A DNA stretch of 64,000 bases from [Pseudomonas] carboxydohydrogena (GTDB taxonomy: Bacteria > Pseudomonadota > Alphaproteobacteria > Rhizobiales > Xanthobacteraceae), in NCBI RefSeq assembly GCF_029030725.1, contig NZ_CP113162.1:2912501-2976500 (forward strand), in the 5' to 3' direction. The notes below the pieces were generated by a model that was not told the DNA's origin, did no database searches, and was given only the letters and a program-made list of their open reading frames with translations. The position numbers were made by a program, and so were the translations under genes. Of this stretch, positions 17,890-26,654 are shown in pieces (positions within the stretch are counted from its first letter, which is position 1; every line of letters begins with the position of its first letter).

Positions 17890-18918
17890 ATGAATCTCGC
17901 TGACCTCAACAAGGTGGCCAATACCATGGTCGCGCCCGGGCGCGGCATCCTGGCCGCCGACGAATCCTCCGGCACCATCAAGAAGCGCTTCGATCCCATC
18001 GGCGTGGAATCGACCGAGGACAACCGCCGCGATTATCGCGAACTGCTGTTCCGCTCGAAGAACGCGATGACCAACCACATCTCCGGCGTGATCCTTTACG
18101 ACGAGACCTTCTGGCAAAAGGCGAAGGACGGCACGCCGCTCGTCAAGCTGATCGAACAGGCCGGCTCCATTCCCGGCATCAAGGTCGATGAAGGCACGCA
18201 GGCCCTGCCCGGCTGCCCCGGCGAACTCATCACCGTCGGCCTCGACAAGCTCGCCGAGCGTTTGAAGAAATATTACGAGCACGGCGCACGCTTCGCGAAG
18301 TGGCGCGGCGTGATCGATATCGGCAAGGGCATCCCGAGCTACACCGCCGTGCGTACCAATGCCCACGCGCTCGCGCGGTATGCAGCCCTTTGCCAGGCGG
18401 CGCAGATCGTGCCGATCGTCGAGCCGGAAGTGCTGATGGACGGCGACCACGACATCGACCGCTGCTACGAGGTCACCGAGTTCGTGCTCAAGGAAACCTT
18501 CCAGGAACTGTACTACCAGAAGGTCGCGCTGGAAGGCATGATCCTGAAGCCGAACATGGCGATCTCCGGCAAGAAAGCCGCCAAGCGCGCATCGGTGCAG
18601 GAAGTCGCCGAGAAGACCGTCCGCATGCTGAAGAACACCACGCCGTCGGCAGTGCCGGGCATCGCGTTCCTGTCGGGCGGCCAGTCCGACGAGGAAGCGA
18701 CCGCGCATCTCGACGCCATGAACCGGATCGGCGGCCTGCCGTGGAAGCTCACCTTCTCCTACGGCCGTGCATTGCAAGCAGCACCTCAGAAGGCATGGTC
18801 GGGCAAGTCCGAGAATGTGCCGGCGGCGCAGGCTGCGTTCGAGCACCGCGCCCGCATGAACGGCCTCGCCAGCAAGGGCGAATGGAAGGCCGATCTTGAA
18901 GGCAAAAAGGCGGCGTAA
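17890..18918 (+). CDS. fba: Class I fructose-bisphosphate aldolase
   Basis: Cleaves or forms fructose-1,6-bisphosphate by a Schiff base and needs no metal. The 342-residue protein keeps ILAADESSGTIKKRF, the KW of FAKWR (Lys138) and the Schiff-base lysine Lys220 in MILKPNMAI, so it is the animal-type class I enzyme. ATG 17890 follows AGGAGA at 6 nt. It closes the gap-pgk-fba series. Confidence 0.97.
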   Translation: MNLADLNKVANTMVAPGRGILAADESSGTIKKRFDPIGVESTEDNRRDYRELLFRSKNAMTNHISGVILYDETFWQKAKDGTPLVKLIEQAGSIPGIKVDEGTQALPGCPGELITVGLDKLAERLKKYYEHGARFAKWRGVIDIGKGIPSYTAVRTNAHALARYAALCQAAQIVPIVEPEVLMDGDHDIDRCYEVTEFVLKETFQELYYQKVALEGMILKPNMAISGKKAAKRASVQEVAEKTVRMLKNTTPSAVPGIAFLSGGQSDEEATAHLDAMNRIGGLPWKLTFSYGRALQAAPQKAWSGKSENVPAAQAAFEHRARMNGLASKGEWKADLEGKKAA

Positions 18919-19021
18919 GCTGCTTTTCGCAATTTCCGGATTTCGTCAAATGCGCCGCATCCGCGGCGCATTTTTGCTTCAAGGCTTGTGGCGTTCCTGA
19001 TCGTCGGTTACCGATTTTCCC

Positions 19022-19705
19022 ATGGCCTCTTCCAGATCTCCCGCACCCGCCCGGCCCGCGCCCCGCCTCTATCTGGCCACGCCCGCGCTCGGCGACACGG
19101 CGGCGTTCGCCGCATCGCTGCCGCCGCTGCTTGCCGAATTCGATATCGCGGCGCTGCTGCTGCGCCTTGCGGACGCCGACGAGCGCACGCTGACCTCGCG
19201 CATCAAGACCCTCGCAGGTCCGGTGCAGGCGGCCGGTACGGCGCTGCTGGTGGATCAGCACGCCAACCTCGTCGCGCGCGCGGGCGCCGACGGGGCCCAT
19301 GTCGATGGCTTGAGGGAGATGGAAGAAGCCTCGTCGCTGAAGCCGCAGCGCATTCTCGGCGTCGGGCAATTGCACACCCGTCACGATGCCATGCTCGCTG
19401 GCGAAAACGGCGCGGACTATCTGCTGTTCGGCGAGCCCGGCAGTCATGGCGAGCGTCCCTCCCCGGACGCGATCTTCGAGCGCCTGCAATGGTGGGCCGA
19501 ACTGTTCGAGCCGCCCTGCGTCGGCTATGCCGCGACGCTGGAGGAAGCCACGCTGTTCGCGGGCTCAGGCGCGGACTTCATCATGGTCGCGGATTTCGTC
19601 TGGAGCGACGCGCGCGGGCCGAAAGCCGCTCTGGCCGAGGCGCGAACCGTGATCGCCGAGCGTTTCAAGCAGGCAGTCGGCGCAACACAGGCGTCGCACC
19701 CATGA
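19022..19705 (+). CDS. Thiamine phosphate synthase-like TIM-barrel protein
   Basis: A 227-residue protein with the length and strand/helix rhythm of ThiE. It retains a degenerate LLVDQHANLVARAGADGAHVD and VGQLHTRHDAMLAGENGADYLLFGE, where ThiE would have its ADGVHLGQ and GADYVGFGP motifs. Several substrate-binding residues seem changed (no clear pyrimidine- or phosphate-binding GGI near the end). It may therefore be a non-thiamine paralogue. It sits downstream of fba, and its stop overlaps the next start by 4 nt, so it is expressed with the Sel1 protein. Confidence 0.75.
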   Translation: MASSRSPAPARPAPRLYLATPALGDTAAFAASLPPLLAEFDIAALLLRLADADERTLTSRIKTLAGPVQAAGTALLVDQHANLVARAGADGAHVDGLREMEEASSLKPQRILGVGQLHTRHDAMLAGENGADYLLFGEPGSHGERPSPDAIFERLQWWAELFEPPCVGYAATLEEATLFAGSGADFIMVADFVWSDARGPKAALAEARTVIAERFKQAVGATQASHP

Positions 19706-20796
19706 ACCGCGCGTCTCATCTCATGGCCATGCTGACGGCCGCGACGCTCTGCCTTGCGAGCGGCAACGGCTTCGCGCAAATGGCGTTGCCTTCCGCGCAG
19801 CCCGCGCCCGTACAGCCGCCGAAGGCCACGCCCAAGCCCAAGGCTTCACCAAAGGCCGCGCCGAAAACCGCACCCAGGGCGGCACCGAAGACCGCGCCAA
19901 AAGCGTCCGCAAACCCCGCCGCCGCCGATACCGTCGCCCTGCCGCCGGAATCCGACGATCCGAAGGTCGATCTCGCCTACGGCGCGTTTCAGGAAGGCCG
20001 CTACAAGACCGCGCTGGCGCTCGCCACAAGGCGCGCGACCGAGAAGGGCGATCCGAAGTCGATGACGCTGATCGGCGAGATCTATTCCAACGGTTTCGGC
20101 GTCAAGCGCGACGAGCCGCTCGCCGCAAGCTGGTACAAGAAAGCCGCCGACCGCGGCGACCGCGAGGCGATCTTCGCGCTCGGCATGATGTATATCTCCG
20201 GGCGCACCGGCAGCGTCGATCGTAACGAGGGCGCCAAACTGCTGGCCGCCGCCGCCAAGCTCGGCAAGCCGGAAGCCGCCTACAATCTCGGCCTGCTCTA
20301 TCTCGAAGGTCAGGTGTTTCCGCGCGACATCAAACGCGCGGCCGAACTGTTCCGTCAGGCCGCCGATGCGGGCAACCCGGAGGCGCAATACGCGCTCGCG
20401 ACCTTTTACAAGGAAGGCCGTGGCGTCGAGAAGAATCCCGTCGAGGCCGCGAAGCTGCTCGGCGCCGCCGCGCTCGCCGACAATCTCGATGCCGAAGTCG
20501 AATATGCCATCGCGCTGTTCAACGGCACCGGCGTCAACCGCGACGAGCGCACCGCCGTCGCGCTCCTGAACCGCGCCGCGCGGCAGGGCAGCGCCATCGC
20601 GCAGAACCGGCTGGCGCATATCCTGATCGAAGGCAAGGCGGCACCCCAGAACAAGGTCGAAGGCTTCAAATGGCACCTGATCGCCAAGACGGCCGGCGCC
20701 AGCGACCCCGATCTCGATGCCCAGATGGCGCAACTTCCGGCGGAAGACCGCGCCAAGGCCGAAGCGGCAGCCAAAACATGGTTCGGCATCAAATAG
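19702..20796 (+). CDS. Secreted Sel1-like (TPR) repeat protein
   Basis: A 364-residue exported protein. It has a signal peptide (ends near GFAQ at 26), a 50-residue Pro/Lys/Ala linker with repeated APK units, then about six Sel1-type repeats (for example AASWYKKAADRGDREAIFALG, EAAYNLGLLYLEG, EAQYALATFYKEGRGV) to the end. Sel1 repeats form a helical scaffold for protein contacts. ATG 19702 overlaps the ThiE-like stop (ATGA); a longer open frame from 18988 only runs antiphase through the previous gene. The partner is unknown. Confidence 0.87.
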   Translation: MNRASHLMAMLTAATLCLASGNGFAQMALPSAQPAPVQPPKATPKPKASPKAAPKTAPRAAPKTAPKASANPAAADTVALPPESDDPKVDLAYGAFQEGRYKTALALATRRATEKGDPKSMTLIGEIYSNGFGVKRDEPLAASWYKKAADRGDREAIFALGMMYISGRTGSVDRNEGAKLLAAAAKLGKPEAAYNLGLLYLEGQVFPRDIKRAAELFRQAADAGNPEAQYALATFYKEGRGVEKNPVEAAKLLGAAALADNLDAEVEYAIALFNGTGVNRDERTAVALLNRAARQGSAIAQNRLAHILIEGKAAPQNKVEGFKWHLIAKTAGASDPDLDAQMAQLPAEDRAKAEAAAKTWFGIK

Positions 20797-20906
20797 ACCG
20801 GCATCCGGTCAAGTTGACTGCACTTGACCCGATGGGTCTTTGAGGCCAATACCCTCGCCTGAATGCTGGACCATTTTGTCTTTTCCCTCACCCAAGATCG
20901 CGCACC

Positions 20907-21698
20907 ATGATTCATTCCGCCCTCATCAACGTCATGGTCAAGGCCGCGCGCCGCGCGGGCCGCAGCCTCAAGCGCGATCTCGGCGAAATCGAAAATCTTC
21001 AGGTCTCGCTGAAGGGCCCCGCCAATTTCGTGTCGGCGGCCGACCGCCGCGCCGAGCAGATGCTCTACGACGACCTCACCAAGGCGCGCCCCGGCTACGG
21101 ATTCCTCGGCGAGGAAGGCGGCACGCGCGAGGGCACCGACAAGAGCAACACCTGGATCGTCGACCCGCTCGACGGCACCACCAATTTCCTGCACGGCATT
21201 CCGCAATTCGCGATCTCGATCGGCCTGCAACGCGAAGGCACGATGATCGCGGGCGTGATCTACAATCCGGGCAATGAAGAACTCTACATCGCCGAGCGCG
21301 GCAAGGGCGCGTTTCTCAACGACACGCGCCTGCGCGTCGCCGCGCGCAAGAATCTGGAAGATTGCGTGATCGCCTGCGGCCTGCCGCATATCGGACGCGG
21401 CGACCACGAGCTGGCACGCCGCGAGATGGCCGAACTGCAACCGCGCGTCGCGGGCCTGCGCCGCTTCGGCGCGGCCTCGCTCGACATGGCGTTCGTCGCC
21501 GCCGGCCGCCTCGACGGCTATTGGGAGCGCAACTTGCAGCCGTGGGATGTCGCGGCCGGTATCATCATCGTGCGCGAAGCGGGCGGCACCGTCAGCGGCA
21601 TCGAGGGTGGCGACACCGCGCTTGAGACCGGCAACGTCGTGTGCGGCAACGAGATCATCCAGCGCGAACTGGTGAAGATTCTCAAGCCGCTGGGTTGA
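20907..21698 (+). CDS. suhB: Inositol monophosphatase family protein (SuhB-like)
   Basis: Mg2+-dependent phosphatase of the IMPase fold. The 263-residue protein keeps FLGEEGG (Glu69/Glu70), the metal motif DPLDGTTNF (Asp86, Asp89) and WDVAAG near 212. In other proteobacteria SuhB also acts in rRNA transcription; here that is only inferred from family. It lies about 110 nt after the Sel1 gene. Confidence 0.92.
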   Translation: MIHSALINVMVKAARRAGRSLKRDLGEIENLQVSLKGPANFVSAADRRAEQMLYDDLTKARPGYGFLGEEGGTREGTDKSNTWIVDPLDGTTNFLHGIPQFAISIGLQREGTMIAGVIYNPGNEELYIAERGKGAFLNDTRLRVAARKNLEDCVIACGLPHIGRGDHELARREMAELQPRVAGLRRFGAASLDMAFVAAGRLDGYWERNLQPWDVAAGIIIVREAGGTVSGIEGGDTALETGNVVCGNEIIQRELVKILKPLG

Positions 21699-21836
21699 AA
21701 TCGCCGGACGGCGCAGCAGCACAAGCCGCATGCCGCCATAAGTTCCTCACACATCATCATTCGCTGCTGGTTTCCTCGGCGCGCCGTGCCATAGTAGGCT
21801 CGCGCATGACGTCTCAACGAGGAGCGATAGTCCAGC

Positions 21837-22844
21837 ATGGCGAAGCACCCTCCTGTTACCGCTGATGACATCGTCGTCACGAAACTGTCGTCACCGCGGA
21901 TTTTCCTGGTCCGGATGCTGGTGTTTCTGGTGCTGTGCGCGCTGGTCTGCGTCATCCTCTACAAGCAGATCTGGACGGCCTTCCTCGCCAACCCCGGCCT
22001 CAACGCGCTGATCGGCGGCGTGATGCTGATCGGAACGCTGCTGTCGTTCCGGCAAGTGATCCGGCTCTATCCCGAAGTCGCATGGGTCAATCACTTCCGC
22101 GTCTCGGACCCCGGCCTCGCGCTCGACCGGCGGCCGGTGCTGCTCGCGCCGATGGCGGCGATCCTCTCCAACCGCTCGGGCCGCATGAGCATCACCCAGC
22201 AGACCATGCGGCACATGCTGGATTCCATCGCCACGCGCCTTGATGAATCGCGCGACATCTCGCGCTACATGACCGGCCTTCTGGTCTTCCTCGGCCTGCT
22301 CGGCACCTTCTGGGGCCTGATCGAGACCGTCGGCTCCGTCGGCCACGTCATCGACGGGCTGAAAGTCGGCGGCGAAGCGGGCGCGATGTTCGACACGCTG
22401 AAGGAAGGTCTCGCCGCGCCGCTGTCCGGCATGGGCATTTCATTCTCGTCCTCGCTGTTCGGCCTCGCCGGATCGCTGATCCTCGGCTTCCTCGATCTGC
22501 AATCGAGCCAGGCGCAGAATCGTTTCTACACCGACCTCGAGGACTGGCTCGCGGGCACCGTGCGCGAATATGCGGGCGACGCCGCGCTCACCGGGACGGC
22601 GGCGGACATGGCGCCCGCGATCGAGCGGCTGCGCGAGGCGGTCGAGAACATGGGGTCCAGCCGTGCCGGCACCACCGCCATGGCGAACCTCGCCGAAGCG
22701 ATCCAGGGGCTGGTCAATCATATGCGCGAGGAACAGGGCCTGATCCGCGAATGGGCGGATTCGCAAGGCGAGCAGAACGCCGAGATCAGGAAGCTGCTGG
22801 AGCGCATCGCACGCGCGCCCGGCACGCTTGAGCGGGAATCCTGA
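21837..22844 (+). CDS. MotA/TolQ/ExbB-family channel protein
   Basis: A 335-residue inner-membrane protein. Helices lie at about 24-42 and 55-72, and the channel pair at about 142-165 (GLLVFLGLLGTFWGLIETVG) and 195-222 (PLSGMGISFSSSLFGLAGS), which is the TolQ/ExbB signature. The C-terminal 100 residues are cytoplasmic and helical. The next gene, 4 nt on, encodes a one-helix protein with a MotB-type aspartate and OmpA domain. Together they look like a proton-driven motor unit separate from Tol-Pal and from the flagellum. No flagellar gene is near. The function is unknown. Confidence 0.85.
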   Translation: MAKHPPVTADDIVVTKLSSPRIFLVRMLVFLVLCALVCVILYKQIWTAFLANPGLNALIGGVMLIGTLLSFRQVIRLYPEVAWVNHFRVSDPGLALDRRPVLLAPMAAILSNRSGRMSITQQTMRHMLDSIATRLDESRDISRYMTGLLVFLGLLGTFWGLIETVGSVGHVIDGLKVGGEAGAMFDTLKEGLAAPLSGMGISFSSSLFGLAGSLILGFLDLQSSQAQNRFYTDLEDWLAGTVREYAGDAALTGTAADMAPAIERLREAVENMGSSRAGTTAMANLAEAIQGLVNHMREEQGLIREWADSQGEQNAEIRKLLERIARAPGTLERES

Positions 22845-22848
22845 CGCC

Positions 22849-23871
22849 ATGGCGCTGGGTCGCTCACGCCACAACGGCGGCACCGGCCTCAATTACTGGC
22901 CGGGATTCGTCGACGCGCTCTCCACGCTGGTGCTTGCCATCGTGTTTCTGCTGTCGGTGTTTCTGGTGGTGCAGTTCTATCTGTCGCAGGAAGTTTCCGG
23001 CAAGGACAAGGCGCTGGAGCGGCTGAACGCACAGATCGCGCAGCTCACCAGTCTGCTGTCGCTGGAAAAAATTACGAGCGGCGGCCTCAACGACCAGATC
23101 GCGCAATTGCGCGCGAATCTCGCGACGACCGAGGCCGAGCGCGACCGGGCAAAGGGGCAGATTGAAAGCCTCAGCGGCGGCGCGGGCGGCAGCGGCGGCG
23201 ATCTCAACAAGCAACTCGCCACCGAGAAACAGATTTCCGAGCGCGCGCTGGCGCAGGTCGAGGTGCTGAACCAGCAGATCAGCGCGTTGCGCCGCCAGTT
23301 GGCCGCGCTGGAAGATGCGCTCAACGCCTCCGAGCAGAAGGGCAAGGAATCGCAGGAGAAGATCGCCGACCTCGGCCAGCGCCTCAACGTCGCGCTGGCG
23401 CAGCGTGTGCAGGAATTGTCGCGCTATCGCTCCGAATTCTTCGGGCGGCTGCGCACCATCCTCGGCGACCGGCCCGACATCCGCATCGTCGGCGACCGCT
23501 TCGTGTTTCAGTCGGAGGTGTTCTTCGACTCGGGCAGCGCGGCGCTGTTGCCCGAGGGACGCAACGAACTCGACCAGCTCGCCACCGCATTGAGCGAGCT
23601 GGAGAAGAAAATCCCGGCGGAAATTCCGTGGGTGCTGCGCGTCGATGGCCATACGGACGTGCGGCCGATCAACAGCCCGCAGTTCAAGTCGAACTGGGAT
23701 CTCTCGGCCGCCCGCGCGATCTCGGTTGTGCAATATCTGATCTCGCGCGGGGTGTCGCCGCAGCGGCTGGTCGCAGCGGGCTTCGGCGAATTCCAGCCGC
23801 TCGACACCGGCACCACGGAGGAAGCCTACAAACGCAATCGCCGCATCGAACTCAAGCTCACCGAGAAATGA
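22849..23871 (+). CDS. OmpA/MotB-like peptidoglycan-binding protein with coiled coil
   Basis: A 340-residue partner of the preceding channel protein. One membrane helix (about 13-41) starts with PGFVDALSTLVLAIVF; its Asp is placed like the ion-carrying aspartate of MotB. A long coiled coil follows (about 46-195, with QIAQL / LRRQL heptads), then a C-terminal OmpA-like domain with DGHTDVRPINS and NRRIELKL. ATG 22849 follows the previous stop by 4 nt. The coiled coil is much longer than in MotB, which suggests reach across the periplasm. Confidence 0.85.
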   Translation: MALGRSRHNGGTGLNYWPGFVDALSTLVLAIVFLLSVFLVVQFYLSQEVSGKDKALERLNAQIAQLTSLLSLEKITSGGLNDQIAQLRANLATTEAERDRAKGQIESLSGGAGGSGGDLNKQLATEKQISERALAQVEVLNQQISALRRQLAALEDALNASEQKGKESQEKIADLGQRLNVALAQRVQELSRYRSEFFGRLRTILGDRPDIRIVGDRFVFQSEVFFDSGSAALLPEGRNELDQLATALSELEKKIPAEIPWVLRVDGHTDVRPINSPQFKSNWDLSAARAISVVQYLISRGVSPQRLVAAGFGEFQPLDTGTTEEAYKRNRRIELKLTEK

Positions 23872-24320
23872 GGCTGCGCCCCTACCGCGCAGCCGACGAG
23901 GACGCGCTGATCGCGCTGTGGCAGCGCACCTGGCAATACGCCTACCCCTCCATTGATTTCGGCGAACGCCTTGCCGCATGGCGGCAGCGCTGGCGCAACG
24001 AGCTTGTGCCTGTGGCGCGCATCACGGTCGCGGAGAACGACACAGGCGCGGTCGGCTTCGTCACGCTCGATGGCTCCGGCTATCTCGATCAGCTTGTCGT
24101 CGCTCCGGAAGCATGGGGTTCAGGCGCGGCCGACGATCTGGTAAATGAAGCCAAGCAGCAATCATCCGGGACGATCACCCTCCTGGTGAACGCAGACAAT
24201 GCCCGCGCCATCCGCTTCTATGAGCGTCACGGCTTCCGCCACACCCATGACGACGTGAACCCGGCATCGGGCCGCGCGGTGTATGGGATGCAATGGGAGC
24301 GCCCAAAGAACGCGAACTAG
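23868..24320 (+). CDS. GNAT family N-acetyltransferase
   Basis: A 150-residue acetyl-CoA-dependent acyltransferase fold. Visible are the N-terminal RLRPYRAADEDALIALW strand-helix, the acetyl-CoA loop region QLVVAPEAWGSGAADDLV (a diverged Q/RxxGxG/A) and the C-terminal VNADNARAIRFYERHGF motif. The substrate is unknown. The start overlaps the OmpA-like stop by 4 nt (ATGA). The stop overlaps the stop of the convergent ABC exporter gene by 4 nt. Confidence 0.88.
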   Translation: MRLRPYRAADEDALIALWQRTWQYAYPSIDFGERLAAWRQRWRNELVPVARITVAENDTGAVGFVTLDGSGYLDQLVVAPEAWGSGAADDLVNEAKQQSSGTITLLVNADNARAIRFYERHGFRHTHDDVNPASGRAVYGMQWERPKNAN

Positions 24321-26164
24321 CCGCCCTCGAACTGCAATCGCGCCAGCCGCGCATAGAGCCCGTTCGCGGCGACGAGCGAGGCATGGGTGCCCTGCTCGAC
24401 AATGCGGCCATGCTCCATCACCAGAATGCGATCGCACGACAGCACGGTGGCGAGGCGATGCGCGATCACCAGCGTGGTGCGCTGCTGCATCAATTCCTCC
24501 AGCGCGGTCTGCACCAGCGTTTCGCTTTCGGCGTCGAGCGCGGAGGTCGCCTCATCGAGCAGCAACAACGGCGCATCGCGCAGGATCGCGCGCGCGATCG
24601 CGATGCGCTGGCGCTGGCCGCCCGACAGCGTGACGCCGCGCTCGCCGAGCTGCGTCTCGAAACCATTCGGCATGCGGCGCAGGAATTCCGTGGCGTGGGC
24701 CTGCTCGGCGGCACGCTCGACCTCGGCATCCGATGCATCGGGGCGGCCGAAGCGAATGTTCTCGCGCGCGGTGGCGGCGAAGATCGCCGAATCCTGTGGC
24801 ACCAGTGCAATGCGCGAGCGAAGGTCCTCCGGCGTCACCTCATCGACCGGCACGCCGTCGAAGGTGATCGAGCCGTTGCGCGGATCGTAGAACCGCAGCA
24901 ACAGATGAAACAGCGTGCTCTTGCCCGCGCCCGAGGGGCCGACAACTGCGATCTTCTCGCCCGCCTTCACCGCAAACGACACGCCATCCACCACGAAGGC
25001 ATCCGGCCGTGTCGGATAGGCGAAACGAACGCGATCGAACACGATGTCGCCGCGCGCGGGCACGGGCAGATGCTTCGGATTGGCGGGCGCGGTGATATCG
25101 GATTTCACGTTGAGGATTTCGAACAACCGCTCGGCCGCACCGGAGGCCTGCGCGATCTCGCCCCAGACCTGGCTCAACTCGCCGAGCGCGCCGGCGGCGA
25201 ACGCCGCATACAGCACGAACTGCCCAAGCCGGCCCGCGGTGATCTGCCCGGTGACGATGTCATGCGAGCCGACCCACAGGATCGCCACCACGCTGGAGAA
25301 GATCAGGAAGATCACGACGGCGGTGAGCCACGCGCGCGCGCGGGTCGAGGCACGTGCGGCCTCGTAGGCGCGCTCGACCTCGCCGCCGAACCGTGCCTGC
25401 GCCAATAATTCGTTGGTGAAGGCTTGCAGCGTGCGGATCGCGCCAATCAATTCGGAGGCATAGGACGATGCTTCCGCAAGCGTGTCCTGCGCGCCGCGCG
25501 ACAGCTTGCGCACGCGGCGGCCGAAGGCGACCAGCGGCAACACGATCAGCGGGATCGCGGCGAGCACGAAGCCCGACAGCTTCGGACTCGACACCACCAT
25601 CATCGCCGCGGCGCCGACGAACAGCACGAGATTGCGCAGCGCGATGGATACGGACGCGCCGACCGCCGACTTGATCTGCGTGGTATCGGCGGTGAGCCGC
25701 GAGACCAGCTCGCCGCTATGGGCGGTGTCGAAGAAGGATGGCGACAGCCGCGTCAGATGCCTGAACACATCGCTGCGCAGATCTGCGACGATGCGTTCGC
25801 CGATGGTGATGACGAAATAATAACGCATCGCGCTGGAGGCCGCGAGCACGGCGACGACGCCGATCATCACGCTGAAATAGCTGTTGATCATCGCGACGCT
25901 TTCGGGACTGAACCCGAAATCGATCATGCGGCGAACCGCGAGCGGCACCGCGAGCGTGGCAAGCGAAGCGACGATCAGCGCGACCAGCGCCCCGATGGCG
26001 CGGCCACGATAGCGTCCGACATAGGGCGCGAGCGCGAGCAAGGGGCGCAGGCCGGGGCGGCGGGCTTTGGTCTCCGGCGGCGCGGCCGATGACTCAGCTG
26101 CCTTCACTTCGGCCGAAGCCGGCACGACTTGCCCGTCCGCCGGGATGCGTTCCACCACATTCAT
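24317..26164 (-). CDS. ABC transporter, fused permease and ATPase (exporter)
   Basis: Half-transporter of the MsbA/multidrug class. The 615-residue protein has six membrane helices in the first 330 residues, then an ATPase domain with Walker A VVGPSGAGKST, signature LSGGQRQRIAIARAIL, Walker B LLLLDEATSALD and the H-loop LVIAHRLATV. The cytoplasmic N-terminus is rich in Ala/Pro/Glu. The substrate is unknown; lipid, peptide or drug are all possible. ATG 26164 is used; a TTG-initiated form from 26200 is possible, and neither has a strong ribosome-binding site. Confidence 0.93.
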   Translation of the reverse strand: MNVVERIPADGQVVPASAEVKAAESSAAPPETKARRPGLRPLLALAPYVGRYRGRAIGALVALIVASLATLAVPLAVRRMIDFGFSPESVAMINSYFSVMIGVVAVLAASSAMRYYFVITIGERIVADLRSDVFRHLTRLSPSFFDTAHSGELVSRLTADTTQIKSAVGASVSIALRNLVLFVGAAAMMVVSSPKLSGFVLAAIPLIVLPLVAFGRRVRKLSRGAQDTLAEASSYASELIGAIRTLQAFTNELLAQARFGGEVERAYEAARASTRARAWLTAVVIFLIFSSVVAILWVGSHDIVTGQITAGRLGQFVLYAAFAAGALGELSQVWGEIAQASGAAERLFEILNVKSDITAPANPKHLPVPARGDIVFDRVRFAYPTRPDAFVVDGVSFAVKAGEKIAVVGPSGAGKSTLFHLLLRFYDPRNGSITFDGVPVDEVTPEDLRSRIALVPQDSAIFAATARENIRFGRPDASDAEVERAAEQAHATEFLRRMPNGFETQLGERGVTLSGGQRQRIAIARAILRDAPLLLLDEATSALDAESETLVQTALEELMQQRTTLVIAHRLATVLSCDRILVMEHGRIVEQGTHASLVAANGLYARLARLQFEGG

Positions 26165-26254
26165 CGCGCCAACACCGCTGTCTTTCTTCAGGTTTCCCAA
26201 TAGGCTGTAGATACCGCGCTGGCAAATGCGGAGCCCTGCGATAGGTCAAGCTGC

Positions 26255-26283
26255 TTGTCTGAAGCCGCCCCGTGGGGTATAGA
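26255..26283 (+). promoter_or_regulatory. Putative sigma-70-type promoter of rpmE
   Basis: TTGTCT and TATAGA are separated by 17 nt; the predicted start is about 55 nt before the rpmE ATG. Confidence 0.6.
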
Positions 26284-26344
26284 CCCGCCAAATTCGCCCC
26301 ACAAATTACCGATCAGCAAGGCGCGAGGCGCCGAAGGATTTGCC

Positions 26345-26572
26345 ATGAAAGCCGAAATTCATCCGGATTATCATACGATTAAGGTCGTGATGACCGACGG
26401 AACCGAGTACCTCACGCGCTCGACCTACGGCAAGGAAGGCGACACGCTGAACCTCGACATCGATTCCAAATCGCATCCGGCCTGGACCGGCGGCACCCAG
26501 CAGATCCTCGACCGTGGCGGCCGGGTCTCCCGCTTCCAGAAGAAGTTCTCGGGCTTCCTCAAGAAGGACTAA
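26345..26572 (+). CDS. rpmE: 50S ribosomal protein L31 (zinc-independent form)
   Basis: A 75-residue large-subunit protein ([19 protein letters not shown]). It lacks the CxxC zinc-binding cysteines, so it is of the C-minus type. It ends with the [11 protein letters not shown] tail common in alphaproteobacteria. ATG 26345 follows AAGGA by 7 nt. A strong terminator lies 30 nt after the stop. Confidence 0.97.
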   Translation: MKAEIHPDYHTIKVVMTDGTEYLTRSTYGKEGDTLNLDIDSKSHPAWTGGTQQILDRGGRVSRFQKKFSGFLKKD

Positions 26573-26601
26573 AGTCCTCCTTTTAACGCCTGCCCAAATC
26601 A

Positions 26602-26633
26602 AAACGCCCCGCGCTGAAGCCGGGGCGTTTTTC
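26602..26633. terminator. Bidirectional terminator between rpmE and rcdA
   Basis: AAACGCCCCG and CGGGGCGTTT form a 10-bp stem with a 9-nt loop; T-runs follow on both strands. It serves rpmE (plus) and rcdA (minus), which converge here. Confidence 0.88.
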
Positions 26634-26654
26634 GTTTGGGTAACTGGAAAGCTC

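Noticed and set aside
18988-19701. N-terminal extension of the Sel1-repeat protein
   Set aside because: The extended part runs antiphase through the ThiE-like gene; the signal peptide begins at 19702 with a 4-nt stop/start overlap.
21837-24320. Zorya-type defence system (ZorA/ZorB)
   Set aside because: Only the motor-like pair resembles it. No ZorC, ZorD or ZorE gene is present, and the neighbours are housekeeping genes.
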